The notes under the pieces: generated by a model
Told to the model about the DNA's origin: nothing
Database searches by the model: none
Seen by the model: the letters and a program-made list of their open reading frames with translations, nothing else
NCBI GenBank assembly: GCA_946415365.1
Contig: CAMKSE010000015.1
Location: 1-64,000 of the forward strand
DNA length: 64,000 bases
Direction: 5' to 3'
Source: an uncultured Prevotellaceae bacterium
Lineage (GTDB): Bacteria; Bacteroidota; Bacteroidia; Bacteroidales; Bacteroidaceae
Program-made: the position numbers and the translations under genes
In this document: one piece after another, positions 34,806 through 44,290 of the stretch
How the letters are laid out: each line of letters starts with the position of its first letter
Numbering within the stretch: the stretch's first letter is position 1

Positions 34806-35843
34806 ATGATGGACGAAGATTTTGACATACGCGGAGAACGGTTCTCTCAGGGTGAAAAAGACTTTGAGAATGCGCTACGACCACTTGCCTTCTCCGATTT
34901 CTGCGGACAGAAAAAGGTGGTGGAGAACCTGCAGGTGTTCGTGGAAGCAGCCAAGTTCCGAGGCGAGCCGCTCGACCACACACTGCTGCACGGACCTCCA
35001 GGACTGGGAAAGACCACACTCTCGAACATCATCGCCAACGAGCTGGGAGTCGGATTCAAGATCACCAGCGGTCCCGTGCTGGACAAGCCTGGCGACTTGG
35101 CGGGCATTCTCACGTCGCTGGAAAAGAACGATGTGCTGTTTATCGACGAGATACACCGTCTGTCTCCGGTGGTGGAGGAGTATCTCTACTCGGCGATGGA
35201 GGACTACCGTATAGACATCATGATCGACAAAGGTCCTTCAGCACGCTCTATACAGATAGACCTGAATCCCTTCACACTGGTGGGCGCCACGACGAGAAGC
35301 GGTCTGCTGACGGCTCCTCTCAGGGCCCGATTCGGCATCAACATGCATCTGGAGTACTACGAGCCAGAGACCCTACAGAGGATTATCGAGCGTTCCGCCG
35401 GCATCCTGGGCGTACCCATCACTGAGGACGCGGCCATGGAGATTGCAGGCCGTTCAAGAGGAACGCCACGTATCGCCAACGCATTGCTCCGACGCGTGAG
35501 GGACTTCGCACAGGTGAAGGGCAACGGCAAGATCGACACCAAGATCACCAAGATTGCCCTGACGGCCCTGAATATAGACCAGTACGGTCTCGATGAAATC
35601 GACAATAAGATCCTGCTGACCATCATCGACAAGTTCAAGGGTGGTCCTGTGGGCATCACAACCATCGCCACTGCCGTGGGCGAGGATGCCGGCACCGTGG
35701 AGGAGGTGTACGAGCCCTTCCTCATCATGGAGGGCTTTATCAAGCGCACCCCCAGAGGACGTATGGTGACAGAACTGGCTTATCGTCATTTCGGACGCAA
35801 TCCGTATGGCGGTAATATTATGGAACCGAATCTATTTGATTAG
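34806..35843 (+). CDS. ruvB: Holliday junction branch migration helicase RuvB
   Basis: The 345-residue AAA+ ATPase drives branch migration with RuvA. It has Walker [10 protein letters not shown], Walker [12 protein letters not shown], sensor 1 GATTRSG, the arginine finger region and a C-terminal winged helix ([16 protein letters not shown]). The start at [11 protein letters not shown] is supported by the promoter box just upstream. The gene is followed after 21 bp by coaD, the gap consisting of a repeat arm. Confidence 0.97.
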   Translation: MMDEDFDIRGERFSQGEKDFENALRPLAFSDFCGQKKVVENLQVFVEAAKFRGEPLDHTLLHGPPGLGKTTLSNIIANELGVGFKITSGPVLDKPGDLAGILTSLEKNDVLFIDEIHRLSPVVEEYLYSAMEDYRIDIMIDKGPSARSIQIDLNPFTLVGATTRSGLLTAPLRARFGINMHLEYYEPETLQRIIERSAGILGVPITEDAAMEIAGRSRGTPRIANALLRRVRDFAQVKGNGKIDTKITKIALTALNIDQYGLDEIDNKILLTIIDKFKGGPVGITTIATAVGEDAGTVEEVYEPFLIMEGFIKRTPRGRMVTELAYRHFGRNPYGGNIMEPNLFD

Positions 35844-35868
35844 TTTACAGTTTATAGTTTATAGATGA
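35844..35868. repeat. Left arm of the heptamer element carrying the coaD start codon
   Basis: GTTTACAG-TTTATAG-TTTATAG is followed by ATGA, as in the full element (ATGATTAC). The ATG of this word is the coaD start codon. The ruvB-coaD gap is essentially nothing but this arm. Confidence 0.8.
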
Positions 35869-36317
35869 GGACAGGGATATTCGTTGGGAGTTTCAACCCG
35901 TTTACGGTGGGACACGACTCGATCGTGAGACGTGCATTACCATTGTTCGACAGACTGGTCATCGGAGTGGTTGGCGACAATGTGCGTAAGCCGGACATGC
36001 CGTCGGCCGAAGAGCGGATGCAGGTGATTCGCGACCTCTATGCCGACGAGAAGCGCATCGAGGTAAAGCCGTATTTCGGACTGACAATGGATTTCGCAAA
36101 GGCCGAAGGGGCACAGTTCATCGTGAAGGGTGTGCGTTCGGTCAGTGACTTTGAGTATGAACAATGGCAGGCAGACATAAACCGCAGGCTCGGAGGCATT
36201 GAGACCATCCTGCTCTATTCTGAGCCGGAACTGGCAAGCGTCTCGTCGTCAGCCCTGCGTGAACTGGCGCATTTCGGAGTTGACATCAGTGAGTTCTTGC
36301 CTAAAAAGAGTTTATAG
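35865..36317 (+). CDS. coaD: Phosphopantetheine adenylyltransferase
   Basis: The 150-residue nucleotidyltransferase transfers AMP to 4'-phosphopantetheine in coenzyme A biosynthesis. It opens MRTGIFVGSFNPFTVGH, which contains the T/HxGH-like nucleotidyltransferase motif, and has the blocks VKGVRSVSDFEYE and SVSSSALRELAHFG. Length is normal. The ATG lies inside a dispersed repeat arm, yet the N-terminus matches the family without extension, so the start is right. Confidence 0.95.
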   Translation: MRTGIFVGSFNPFTVGHDSIVRRALPLFDRLVIGVVGDNVRKPDMPSAEERMQVIRDLYADEKRIEVKPYFGLTMDFAKAEGAQFIVKGVRSVSDFEYEQWQADINRRLGGIETILLYSEPELASVSSSALRELAHFGVDISEFLPKKSL

Positions 36318-36346
36318 TTTAACGTTTATAGTTTACAGATGATTAC
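36312..36346. repeat. Left arm of the heptamer element carrying the ybeY start codon
   Basis: GTTTATAG-TTTAACG-TTTATAG-TTTACAG-ATGATTAC. The element's conserved ATGATTAC contributes the first codons (M-I-T) of ybeY. It also overlaps the coaD stop codon. Confidence 0.82.
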
Positions 36347-36749
36347 CTATGAGGCAGAGGGGGTGAAATTCCCCAATATCAAGAAGCGTGAAACATCCAA
36401 CTGGATTCGTCGGGTGGCTGAATCGTATGGCAAAAGAATCGGTGAAATCGGGTATTTGTTTGTTAATGATGACAAGATCCTGGAAGTGAACAAGCAATAC
36501 CTGGGTCACGACTACTATACGGATATTATCACCTTCGACTATTCCGAGGGCAAGACCATCAACGGCGACCTGTACATCTCGCTGGACACCATCTTCACCA
36601 ATGCCGACAAATTTGGACGTCCTTACGACGAGGAGTTACATAGGGTCATCATCCACGGCATACTTCACCTCTGTGGCATCAACGACAAGGGCCCCGGGGA
36701 ACGGGAAATCATGGAAGCCGCAGAAGACAAGGCACTAGAGATGAGGTAA
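36339..36749 (+). CDS. ybeY: Endoribonuclease YbeY
   Basis: The 136-residue metalloprotein acts in 16S rRNA 3'-end maturation and ribosome quality control. The metal motif reads HGILHLCGINDKGP: the first two His of the usual HGxLHLxGxDH are present, but the third His is replaced by Lys. I believe this replacement is shared by Bacteroidales homologues, and catalysis there would need another ligand. The block YLGHDYYTDIITFDY is typical. The start codon is within a repeat arm. Confidence 0.92.
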   Translation: MITYEAEGVKFPNIKKRETSNWIRRVAESYGKRIGEIGYLFVNDDKILEVNKQYLGHDYYTDIITFDYSEGKTINGDLYISLDTIFTNADKFGRPYDEELHRVIIHGILHLCGINDKGPGEREIMEAAEDKALEMR

Positions 36750-36760
36750 TCCTGTTGCAT

Positions 36761-38323
36761 TCAGGGCTTCTCGTTGATGACCTCCAGAGCCTTTTTCACC
36801 ATTTCGCTCGATTCATTGAAAATGGAATAATATTCGCTCATCTCCCATAAGTCACGGGCGATGAGCGCTTTCAGCTGCAGACGAAGGTAGGGATTCGTCT
36901 TCTCCAACTCAGCCTCATCGCGTGGCTTGATTTTCTGCTTTTCTCCTTCAGCAAGAATCGTATCAATCAGACTCTGCGGCACTTCGAAATGCTGCTTGAA
37001 GTCGGCAAAGGATTTCCAACGATCCTTCAACTCCTTACGGTTGTTATCCACATATCGGAGATTCTGCTGGATAACGATACTCTTGGCAGCCAATTCCCGA
37101 TGGAATCGGGTGTAAACAGTGGTGTCGAGAGGCACGAAGTAGTCGGGCATGATACCTCCACCACCATAGACGGTACGGTGCTCACGGAGCGTCTCGAACT
37201 TCAGGGAATCAGCGAAATGCACACTGTCGGCATTGGTCAGCTCGCCACTCTTCAGACGGTTCACCATATCCATCGCGTAATCCTTGGCATCACCCTTCTT
37301 ATAGGGCTTCTGAATACAACGGCCTGAGGGTGTGTAATAATGGGCGATGGTAAGACGGATCATGGAGCCGTCAGGAAGGTCAATAGGACGCTGCACAAGA
37401 CCCTTACCAAAGGTACGCCGTCCCACGACAATACCACGGTCCTGATCCTGTATGGCACCCGTGACGATTTCTGCGGCAGAGGCGGTATAGCCGTCTACCA
37501 ACACAACGACCTTTCCATCCATGAAAGCGCCACGGCCGTTGGCGGTGTAGTCCATACGCGGCGCCCTGCGGCCGTCAGTATAGACAATGAGGTCACCCCT
37601 CTGCAGGAACTCGTCGGCAATGTCTACAGCAGCCTTCAGATAACCACCTCCGTTCTCCTGAAGGTCGAGGATCAGGTGCTGCATACCCTCCTTCTTCAGA
37701 CGGGCGAGACCCTCCAAGAATTCCTCATGGGTAGTGGCACTGAAGTTTCCTATACGGATGAAGCCGATGCCCGGACGAATCATATAGACGGCATCGATGG
37801 AATGGACAGGAATCTTGTCGCGGCGAACGGTGAACGTCAGCTTGTCGGCAATGCCCTGACGCACGACACCCAGTTCCACGATAGTGCCTTTCGGTCCACG
37901 CAGACGCTTCATGATCTCTTCCTTCGACATCTTAACACCAGCGATGGCGGTATCGTTGACAGACACGATACGGTCGCCTGCAATAATACCTACGCGTTCG
38001 GAGGGACCGTTGGTTACCGGTTGGATGACAAGCAGCGTGTCTTCCATCATATTAAACTGCACGCCGATGCCCTCGAAATTACCGTTCAACGGCTCATTCA
38101 GTTCCGCCACCTCCTTAGGTGTGGAATAAGATGAATGGGGATCAAGCTTGCTGAGCATACCACGGATGGCATCCTCGACTAACTTCACCTCATTGACACT
38201 GTCGACATAGAGATTCTTAATGGCTACTTCTGCATATTGCAGTTTATGAAGCGGCTCACCCCTTTGGGCAGATGCCTCAGAACACACGAGGCAAGAGAAA
38301 AGAAACAGTAGTATTTTCTTCAT
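36761..38323 (-). CDS. S41-family C-terminal processing peptidase
   Basis: The 520-residue exported protease has a signal peptide (1-19, ending EASAQ), a PDZ domain (about 90-165; [18 protein letters not shown]) and the S41 catalytic domain with [16 protein letters not shown] (nucleophile Ser) and FGKGLVQ (catalytic Lys). It belongs to the Ctp/Prc group that trims periplasmic protein C-termini. It overlaps parE by 4 bp (ATGA) and is therefore translationally coupled to it. Confidence 0.94.
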   Translation of the reverse strand: MKKILLFLFSCLVCSEASAQRGEPLHKLQYAEVAIKNLYVDSVNEVKLVEDAIRGMLSKLDPHSSYSTPKEVAELNEPLNGNFEGIGVQFNMMEDTLLVIQPVTNGPSERVGIIAGDRIVSVNDTAIAGVKMSKEEIMKRLRGPKGTIVELGVVRQGIADKLTFTVRRDKIPVHSIDAVYMIRPGIGFIRIGNFSATTHEEFLEGLARLKKEGMQHLILDLQENGGGYLKAAVDIADEFLQRGDLIVYTDGRRAPRMDYTANGRGAFMDGKVVVLVDGYTASAAEIVTGAIQDQDRGIVVGRRTFGKGLVQRPIDLPDGSMIRLTIAHYYTPSGRCIQKPYKKGDAKDYAMDMVNRLKSGELTNADSVHFADSLKFETLREHRTVYGGGGIMPDYFVPLDTTVYTRFHRELAAKSIVIQQNLRYVDNNRKELKDRWKSFADFKQHFEVPQSLIDTILAEGEKQKIKPRDEAELEKTNPYLRLQLKALIARDLWEMSEYYSIFNESSEMVKKALEVINEKP

Positions 38324-40272
38324 TCGTAGTTATCTTCTTCCGGACGGTCTTCCTCGACCACCAAATTGTCAATTATAAAGTTCTGGCGCTCCATGGTGTT
38401 GTCACCCATATAATAAGCCAGTAGTTTCTGCACTTCATCGTTCTTGTTGAGTGTAACCTGTTCCATGCGGATGTCGGGGCCAATAAAAACGGCGAATTCA
38501 TCGGGAGAAATCTCTCCAAGGCCCTTGAAGCGGGTAATCTCGGGATCAGGGCCTAATTCTTGGATGGCCTGGAGACGTTCCTCGTCGCTATAGCAGTAGC
38601 GGGTGATAAAGTCACTCTTCTTACCACTTTTGGCATCTGCCTCGGCAATCACTTGTTTGCTGCGTATCTTCGTACGACGGTTACGCACACGGAAAAGCGG
38701 TGTCTGAAGAACATAGACATGGCCCTTTTTCACCAATTCCGGGAAGAACTTCAGGAAGAACGTTATCAGCAGCAAACGGATGTGCATGCCGTCGACATCG
38801 GCATCGGTAGCCACAATCACCTTATTATATCTCAGACTGTCGAGACCTTCCTCGATGTCGAGGGCTGCCTGCAGGAGATTAAACTCCTCGTTCTCATAGA
38901 CCACCTTTTTGGTGAGCTTGAAGGTGTTAAGCGGCTTACCGCGCAGCGAGAAAACGGCCTGTGTATTCACGTCGCGGCTCTTGGTAATGCTTCCGCTGGC
39001 TGAGTCACCCTCGGTAATAAAGATACAGGACTCTTCCTTGCGGTCGTTCTTCACATCGCTGAAATGGATACGGCAGTCGCGCAACTTACGGTTATGGAGG
39101 TTGGCCTTCTTAGCACGCTCACGGGCCAGTTTGGTGACACCTGCCATCGCCTTGCGCTCACGTTCACTCTCCTTGATCTTGTTCTCCAACACTTCTGCCA
39201 CATCCTGATGGATATGCATATAGTTATCCACCTCCTGCTTGATGAAGTCGCCAACGTATTTGTTGATGCTCACACCGTCGGGCGACATGGTCAGGGAGCC
39301 AAGCTTGATCTTCGTCTGACTTTCGAAGATGGGTTCCTCCACGTTGATGGCTATGGCGGCCACAATACCTGTACGGATGTCACCATACTCATATTTGCCA
39401 TAATAGTCGCGGATCGTACGGGCAATATGCTCCTTGAAGGCACTCTGATGCGTTCCGCCCTGAATGGTGTGCTGGCCATTGACGAAGGAATAGTACTCTT
39501 CACCATACTGGTTAGAATGGGTGAAGGCTATCTCGATATCTTCGCCCTTCAGGTGGACGATGGGATAAAGTCCGTCGTTGGTCATGCGGTCGTTGAGAAG
39601 GTCCTCCAGTCCGTTTCGCGAAAAAATGCGACGACCATTATACATGATGGCCAGGCCTGAATTCAGGTAGGTATAGTTGCGAAGCATGTTCTCCACTATA
39701 TCATCGTGGAAGGAGTAGTGCTTGAACAGCGTATCATCTGGTTCGAAGAAGATGTAGGTACCCGTCTCATCCTGAGACGGCTCTGTAACGTCACTCTTCA
39801 GAATACCCTTCTCAAAGACAACCTTACGAACCTGACCGTCACGATAACTATGGGCCTCAAAATGGGAACTCAGGAAGTTCACGGCCTTGATACCGACACC
39901 GTTCATACCCACCGACTTCTTAAAGGCCTTTGAGTCATATTTTCCACCCGTGTTCAACTGACTGACAGCCTCGATGATCTTGCCCTGTGGAATGCCACGG
40001 CCGTAGTCGCGTACTGAGACTCGCAGATGATCCTCGATCTCTATCTCGATGCGCTTGCCGGCATTCATACGGAATTCGTCGATGGAGTTGTCGATGGTCT
40101 CTTTCAAGAGCACATAGATACCATCCTCAGGTTTCGAGCCGTCGTCGAGACGGCCCACGTACATACCAGGACGTGTACGGATATGATCTACATCCGACAA
40201 ATGGCGGATGTTTCCCTCATCGTACTGTACCTGTTCTTCTTGCTGTTCGATATGATTGTTTTCAGCTTCCAT
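38320..40272 (-). CDS. parE: Topoisomerase IV subunit B (type IIA topoisomerase ATPase)
   Basis: The 650-residue subunit has the GHKL ATPase ([30 protein letters not shown]) and the Toprim domain ([21 protein letters not shown]). The length and the [22 protein letters not shown] blocks favour ParE over GyrB. It should decatenate chromosomes with ParC, which is not in this window. It overlaps the S41 peptidase gene downstream by 4 bp; promoter box at 40293-40300. Confidence 0.93.
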   Translation of the reverse strand: MEAENNHIEQQEEQVQYDEGNIRHLSDVDHIRTRPGMYVGRLDDGSKPEDGIYVLLKETIDNSIDEFRMNAGKRIEIEIEDHLRVSVRDYGRGIPQGKIIEAVSQLNTGGKYDSKAFKKSVGMNGVGIKAVNFLSSHFEAHSYRDGQVRKVVFEKGILKSDVTEPSQDETGTYIFFEPDDTLFKHYSFHDDIVENMLRNYTYLNSGLAIMYNGRRIFSRNGLEDLLNDRMTNDGLYPIVHLKGEDIEIAFTHSNQYGEEYYSFVNGQHTIQGGTHQSAFKEHIARTIRDYYGKYEYGDIRTGIVAAIAINVEEPIFESQTKIKLGSLTMSPDGVSINKYVGDFIKQEVDNYMHIHQDVAEVLENKIKESERERKAMAGVTKLARERAKKANLHNRKLRDCRIHFSDVKNDRKEESCIFITEGDSASGSITKSRDVNTQAVFSLRGKPLNTFKLTKKVVYENEEFNLLQAALDIEEGLDSLRYNKVIVATDADVDGMHIRLLLITFFLKFFPELVKKGHVYVLQTPLFRVRNRRTKIRSKQVIAEADAKSGKKSDFITRYCYSDEERLQAIQELGPDPEITRFKGLGEISPDEFAVFIGPDIRMEQVTLNKNDEVQKLLAYYMGDNTMERQNFIIDNLVVEEDRPEEDNYE

Positions 40273-40292
40273 AAATCATCTGATATTGGGTG

Positions 40293-40300
40293 CAAAGGTA
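40293..40300 (-). promoter_or_regulatory. -7 box upstream of parE
   Basis: TACCTTTG on the minus strand, 20 bp before the ATG. The -33 region overlaps the repeat at 40313-40340. Confidence 0.55.
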
Positions 40301-40312
40301 CGAAATATAATT

Positions 40313-40340
40313 GATAATTGAAAAATGATAATTGAAAAAT
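40313..40340. repeat. Two exact 14-bp repeats (two heptamers each)
   Basis: GATAATTGAAAAAT twice in direct tandem. The 14-bp unit is twice the 7-bp step seen in the other arrays. It lies between the promoter of parE and the stop of the methyltransferase-like gene. Confidence 0.9.
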
Positions 40341-40348
40341 ATTATTCG

Positions 40349-41560
40349 TTAGGAGATTTTTCGACAAATAAAGAGCCGATGGCCTTCGTTTTCGACCGTT
40401 GTGGCGAAAATAAAGACGTCACCACCGTCACGCAGTTTCAGGCGACGGCGCAGTTCTTCGGCCGACATCGGGAAGTTCCTGACGGTGATATTGGCCTGTG
40501 TCACGCCTGCAAGACTCTCCTTCAACTCACGCTTATTCATAGAGGTTACCTTCTCGATGATGAATCCACGGCCCGGAAACGACGCTACCTGTCTGTCGGA
40601 GAAAAACAAATGACTGTTCACATCGGCCTGCACCACCCCATAGCGCCTGGCCAGCACATCGAAACATCCCGCCTTCATAAGCGAGGCATTGGGTTCATAG
40701 AGGAATTGGAAAGAGGTAGGTAACGGGTGTTCAATAGCGACGGAAACAGAAGGGTCATATTCAAACTTCTGAGAGGTCCCGTCAGAAAGAAGGTTCACAC
40801 AAACTACCCGCAGTGACGGCTCAGCGCTGTTCACTTTGTACTGATCGCTGACCACTTCGATGAGCAGTTCCTTGCACTCATTATCCACAGAAACGATATG
40901 AACAGCAGAGACATTCTTAGTGCCAAGATCATTGACTGCCTTGCGCCAATCGAGCATCGGCGAGAGTTTTATAAGCACCCGTAAGGCTTTTGTCAATAGC
41001 TCATCCATGATCTCGAGCACGTTTGGCGTACAATCGGCAATGCCATACGTCCGTCCCCCATGTTCATCCCTTCGGGCCGGATCAATAAAAACCAGGTCAA
41101 CAGGTGTCATCGTATGCAGATAGTCTATGCCATTACCATTCACCACCTCCATCTGCTGAAAACCTAAAAGCTGGAAATTAGCTGATGAAACAGCGCATAA
41201 CTCTAGCTGCAGTTCCACACAGACTGCCCGTTGGAACCCTTGAGCGATAAAAGCCGCATCGACGCCGAATCCTGCCGTCAAGTCTACAAACGACACTCCG
41301 CTTCCAGCAACCTCAGCCTTATAACGGGCCGTCTGTTCACTTGAACATTGTTCCATCGACAGATGAGACGGCCAGACGATACCCTCTATGGCCGCCCAAG
41401 AAGGCAGCTTCTCCATAGCTCGCCTATATCCGTCGATCTGCTGAAGGGCAAACGCCAGATCCACCTCAGGGTCTTTTGTTCCCCGAAGTGCCAGCTGTCT
41501 GACATCCTCATCGCAATGCTCTCGTACAAACTCTCTCGTCGCTTCGTTCATCATCTTCAT
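40349..41560 (-). CDS. Class I SAM-dependent methyltransferase with C-terminal THUMP-like domain
   Basis: The 403-residue protein has a helical N-terminal region (about 1-90), a Rossmann methyltransferase core with SAM motif VDLTAGFGVDAAFIA and the catalytic-loop motif FIDPARRDEHGGRTY, and a C-terminal THUMP-like region (about 330-400; ANITVRNFPMSAEELRRRL). The combination suggests methylation of a structured RNA, but the target is unknown. It is common in Bacteroidota. It lies upstream of parE on the same strand. Confidence 0.85.
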   Translation of the reverse strand: MKMMNEATREFVREHCDEDVRQLALRGTKDPEVDLAFALQQIDGYRRAMEKLPSWAAIEGIVWPSHLSMEQCSSEQTARYKAEVAGSGVSFVDLTAGFGVDAAFIAQGFQRAVCVELQLELCAVSSANFQLLGFQQMEVVNGNGIDYLHTMTPVDLVFIDPARRDEHGGRTYGIADCTPNVLEIMDELLTKALRVLIKLSPMLDWRKAVNDLGTKNVSAVHIVSVDNECKELLIEVVSDQYKVNSAEPSLRVVCVNLLSDGTSQKFEYDPSVSVAIEHPLPTSFQFLYEPNASLMKAGCFDVLARRYGVVQADVNSHLFFSDRQVASFPGRGFIIEKVTSMNKRELKESLAGVTQANITVRNFPMSAEELRRRLKLRDGGDVFIFATTVENEGHRLFICRKIS

Positions 41561-41576
41561 TTCTCAGACGGTTAAC

Positions 41577-42458
41577 TCATTTCGGCTCCACATGTACGGC
41601 CACATGGGTCTCCTCGCCATAATGGTCACGCAACAGGTCCTCCACTTCCGAGGCCTTATCGTGAGCCTGGCGCAGACTGATGTCGCCATCCATCAGAATA
41701 TGCAGTTCGATAGCATAGTGATTGCCAATCCGGCGGGTGCGCAAATCGTGCGGCTCGACTATTCCAGGTAGCGATGCTACTAATTGCAGGATCTCCTCTT
41801 CAACGGCATCAGGCAACGACTGTTCCATCAGGTCGCCAATGCCGTTTCGCAACAAATCGACAGCCACCTTCACGATAAACGCACCTACGACGACAGAAGC
41901 CAAAGGGTCGAGCACCGTCCAGCGCTGGCCCAAGAAGATGGCACCACCGATACCAATGGCCGTTCCGATGGAAGACAAGGCATCGCTGCGATGATGCCAA
42001 GCATTAGCCTCGACTGCCTGCGACTGCAACTGACGGGCTTTCACCATCGAGTAATGATAGACGGCCTCCTTCAGGACAATCGACAACAAGGCCGCCCAGA
42101 GAGCCAAGAGCCCTGGAGCCTCCAGTTCTTCGCCATGTATCCACGCTGCGATCTTTGACGCTCCATTGTACAGAATACCTATTGCCACCGTCAACAGCGC
42201 CACGCCTATCAACGTCATCGCCAGCGTCTCATACTTGCCGTGACCATAGTCGTGTGACTTGTCCTGTGGCTTGCCACTGATATGGACGAACACCAAGACG
42301 ATGACATCCGTCACAAAATCGGACAACGAATGGATGGCATCTGCCACCATCGCAGCACTGTGACCTACGATGCCCGCCACAAACTTGAAAAGCAGCAGCA
42401 ATACATTCACCGCCCCTCCGACGAGCGTCACCTTGTATATCTCCTTGTTTCTATCCAT
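41577..42458 (-). CDS. Cation diffusion facilitator transporter
   Basis: This CDF exporter (293 residues from MDRNKEIYKV) pumps divalent metal such as zinc out of the cytoplasm. It has six membrane helices; the metal-site residues appear as HSLSDFVTD in helix 2 and HHRSDALSS in helix 5, and a cytoplasmic domain (HDLRTRRIGNHYAIELHILMD) follows. The start at 42458 is fixed by the family N-terminus and by a promoter box only 8 bp upstream. The gene is divergent from the sigma-factor gene. Confidence 0.93.
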   Translation of the reverse strand: MDRNKEIYKVTLVGGAVNVLLLLFKFVAGIVGHSAAMVADAIHSLSDFVTDVIVLVFVHISGKPQDKSHDYGHGKYETLAMTLIGVALLTVAIGILYNGASKIAAWIHGEELEAPGLLALWAALLSIVLKEAVYHYSMVKARQLQSQAVEANAWHHRSDALSSIGTAIGIGGAIFLGQRWTVLDPLASVVVGAFIVKVAVDLLRNGIGDLMEQSLPDAVEEEILQLVASLPGIVEPHDLRTRRIGNHYAIELHILMDGDISLRQAHDKASEVEDLLRDHYGEETHVAVHVEPK

Positions 42459-42466
42459 AATCCGTG

Positions 42467-42474
42467 CAAAAATA
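42467..42474 (-). promoter_or_regulatory. -7 box upstream of the CDF gene
   Basis: TATTTTTG on the minus strand ends 8 bp before the ATG, so the leader is near zero length. Confidence 0.55.
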
Positions 42475-42516
42475 CAACTTTTCCCGTAATACAGCCACGA
42501 CTTATAAAAAAAATTG

Positions 42517-42524
42517 TAACTTTG
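42517..42524 (+). promoter_or_regulatory. -7 box upstream of the sigma-factor operon
   Basis: TAACTTTG, about 70 bp before the ATG at 42596. It is divergent from the CDF promoter 43 bp away. No strong -33 box. Confidence 0.55.
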
Positions 42525-42595
42525 CAAGCAATTCGTGTAGTTTTTCGCCATAAGATGACGTCTAATGGGCAAAAAGATTCAAAAACAGTGAGACA

Positions 42596-43075
42596 ATGAA
42601 CGTATTAGAACAACAGTTTGCGCAAACCGTTAAGGAACATAAGAGCACTATCTACACGGTGTGTTACATGTTCTCGCAGGATGCCGACGAAGTGAACGAC
42701 CTGTTCCAAGAGGTACTAGTGAACATCTGGAAAGGCTTCGACAACTTCGAGCATCGCAGTGACATCAAGACTTGGATTTATCGTGTCGCCCTCAACACCT
42801 GTATCTCTATCGACAGGAAGAAGAAGCGCTCGGCAGAAGTCCGCCTGACGATGGACATCAACCTCTTTGAAGACCGTGACGAGGACACCAAGCAAGTGGA
42901 CATGCTCCACAAGCGCATCTCCAAGCTACAGCCCTTCGACCGCGCGATCGTCCTGCTCTGGCTCGAGAACCTTCCTTACGAAGAGATCGGACAGATTGTC
43001 GGTATCTCTACTAAGAACGTCAGCGTCCGTCTGTTCAGAATCAGAGAGCAATTAAAACAAATGTCTAACGATTAA
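42596..43075 (+). CDS. ECF-type RNA polymerase sigma factor
   Basis: The 159-residue sigma-70 family protein has region 2 (about 10-80; DADEVNDLFQEVLVNIWKGF) and region 4 (about 105-155; FDRAIVLLWLENLPYEEIGQIVGIS), with no region 3, so it is an ECF sigma. It is followed after 14 bp by a membrane protein gene that probably holds its regulator. No classical anti-sigma domain gene with an FecR fold is adjacent. Confidence 0.93.
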   Translation: MNVLEQQFAQTVKEHKSTIYTVCYMFSQDADEVNDLFQEVLVNIWKGFDNFEHRSDIKTWIYRVALNTCISIDRKKKRSAEVRLTMDINLFEDRDEDTKQVDMLHKRISKLQPFDRAIVLLWLENLPYEEIGQIVGISTKNVSVRLFRIREQLKQMSND

Positions 43076-43089
43076 AAACTTACCCCATT

Positions 43090-43677
43090 ATGACAAACGA
43101 GAATTTTGAATTAGAGAATATGCGCCAGCAGTTGAACACCCTGAAAAAGAAGCTGGATCAGCAGGAGATAGTGAATGACCGTCTTATCCGTCATTCGATG
43201 GAAAAGACCGCTAACAAGATCAACCGCAGGTATTACTTCATCATGGCCGTCTGTGTGTTGATGATTCCCTACAGCTACTGGGCCTTTGTGAAGCTGTCAG
43301 GCTTCTCCATTCCTTTCTGGATCTTCACCTGCATCGTCATGCTGGTCTGTCTGGGAGGCACCTATTACAACAGCAGGAACCTCGACCTGGACATGATGAC
43401 CAATAGTCTTGTGGACGTCCGTCGTCACATGGCACGCGCCAAGAAGTTCGACGCCAACTGGCTCTTCCTCGGCATCCCCCTCATCATCGTCTTCCTGGGC
43501 TGGTTTATGTACGAGTCGTACCAGCTTCACCCGGGTGCCTTCGCTGACGGCATCTTCTGGGGCGGATGCATCGGTGGTGTTATCGGAGCCATCTGTGGAT
43601 TCTCCCTCCACTTCAAGACCCAACGTCAGTATCAGGACATCATCAACCAAATAGAAGACATCACCAAAGAAGAATAG
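43090..43677 (+). CDS. Membrane protein of unknown function, probable partner of the ECF sigma factor
   Basis: The 195-residue protein begins with a short coiled coil (residues about 5-40; MRQQLNTLKKKLDQQEI) and has four predicted membrane helices (about 48-68, 76-95, 123-142, 152-172). I do not recognise the family. Its position directly behind a sigma factor, and its cytoplasmic N-terminal coiled coil, fit a membrane-bound anti-sigma factor of an unrecognised type, but no ZAS/RseA-like sequence is visible. The gene converges on the SH3-domain gene with no gap. Confidence 0.75.
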   Translation: MTNENFELENMRQQLNTLKKKLDQQEIVNDRLIRHSMEKTANKINRRYYFIMAVCVLMIPYSYWAFVKLSGFSIPFWIFTCIVMLVCLGGTYYNSRNLDLDMMTNSLVDVRRHMARAKKFDANWLFLGIPLIIVFLGWFMYESYQLHPGAFADGIFWGGCIGGVIGAICGFSLHFKTQRQYQDIINQIEDITKEE

Positions 43678-44187
43678 TTACTCACTTTTTGGACGCAGAA
43701 TAACGTCTTCCGGCTTTATAAAGAGGTAGTCATGACCTGTATGTAATTCGTAGTAGCCATTATTGAAATAGAACTGATCTGCGATGATGGTGCCTTTCTT
43801 CACGGTAGTGAATAGTGGATATTCGTTAGCATCTACATAACTCTCTCCGTAGATAGGCATCTCATCGCGATTAGCAATCATCACAGTATCGCCTTTGCCG
43901 TCGTACCACGTCTGATAGCCAAGATATTTGTTGTAGACCCAACCAACGATGTTACCCACGCTGATCTTGCTCCACTTGTTGCCATGCTCTAGCAACACAC
44001 CAGAGCCCATTCCATGCATCGGCCCATACAACTGTGTCAGGACCCTGTTCTTCATTGATGCCCCCTCCCTGACATTCAGGAAGCCATCTTCTGATGTGGC
44101 ATAGACAACAGTAAACACCTGACTTTGGGCCGTGGCGGTGCTAAGCACCATCACAAATGCCATTAAACTAAATATCCTTTTCATCAT
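43678..44187 (-). CDS. Exported SH3-domain protein
   Basis: The 169-residue protein has a signal peptide (about 1-20) and a bacterial SH3 (SH3b) domain (about 25-95) with the core GFLNVREGASMKNRVLTQL and GWVYNKYLG. SH3b domains usually bind cell-wall peptides. The remaining C-terminal part (about 100-169) is short and strand-like. The stop codon directly abuts that of the convergent gene. Possible role in envelope binding; no enzyme domain is attached. Confidence 0.85.
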   Translation of the reverse strand: MMKRIFSLMAFVMVLSTATAQSQVFTVVYATSEDGFLNVREGASMKNRVLTQLYGPMHGMGSGVLLEHGNKWSKISVGNIVGWVYNKYLGYQTWYDGKGDTVMIANRDEMPIYGESYVDANEYPLFTTVKKGTIIADQFYFNNGYYELHTGHDYLFIKPEDVILRPKSE

Positions 44188-44208
44188 CGCCGTAGATTAA
44201 ATCTGCGA

Positions 44209-44216
44209 CAAAGATA
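44209..44216 (-). promoter_or_regulatory. -7 box upstream of the SH3-domain gene
   Basis: TATCTTTG on the minus strand, 22 bp before the ATG. Confidence 0.55.
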
Positions 44217-44260
44217 CGAATAAAAATTAAAACAACTCGCTAAATCTTCAGAAAAGTTTG

Positions 44261-44268
44261 TATCTTTG
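44261..44268 (+). promoter_or_regulatory. -7 box upstream of the cyclophilin gene
   Basis: TATCTTTG, 22 bp before the ATG at 44291. The divergent -7 box of the SH3 gene lies 44 bp away. Confidence 0.6.
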
Positions 44269-44290
44269 CAGCAGAAATAAACAAATAATT

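Noticed and set aside
37045..40890. TTATCCACA words as DnaA boxes (about 37045 and 40878)
   Set aside because: Only isolated copies inside coding genes, kilobases apart, with no AT-rich unwinding stretch or cluster; no origin can be called.
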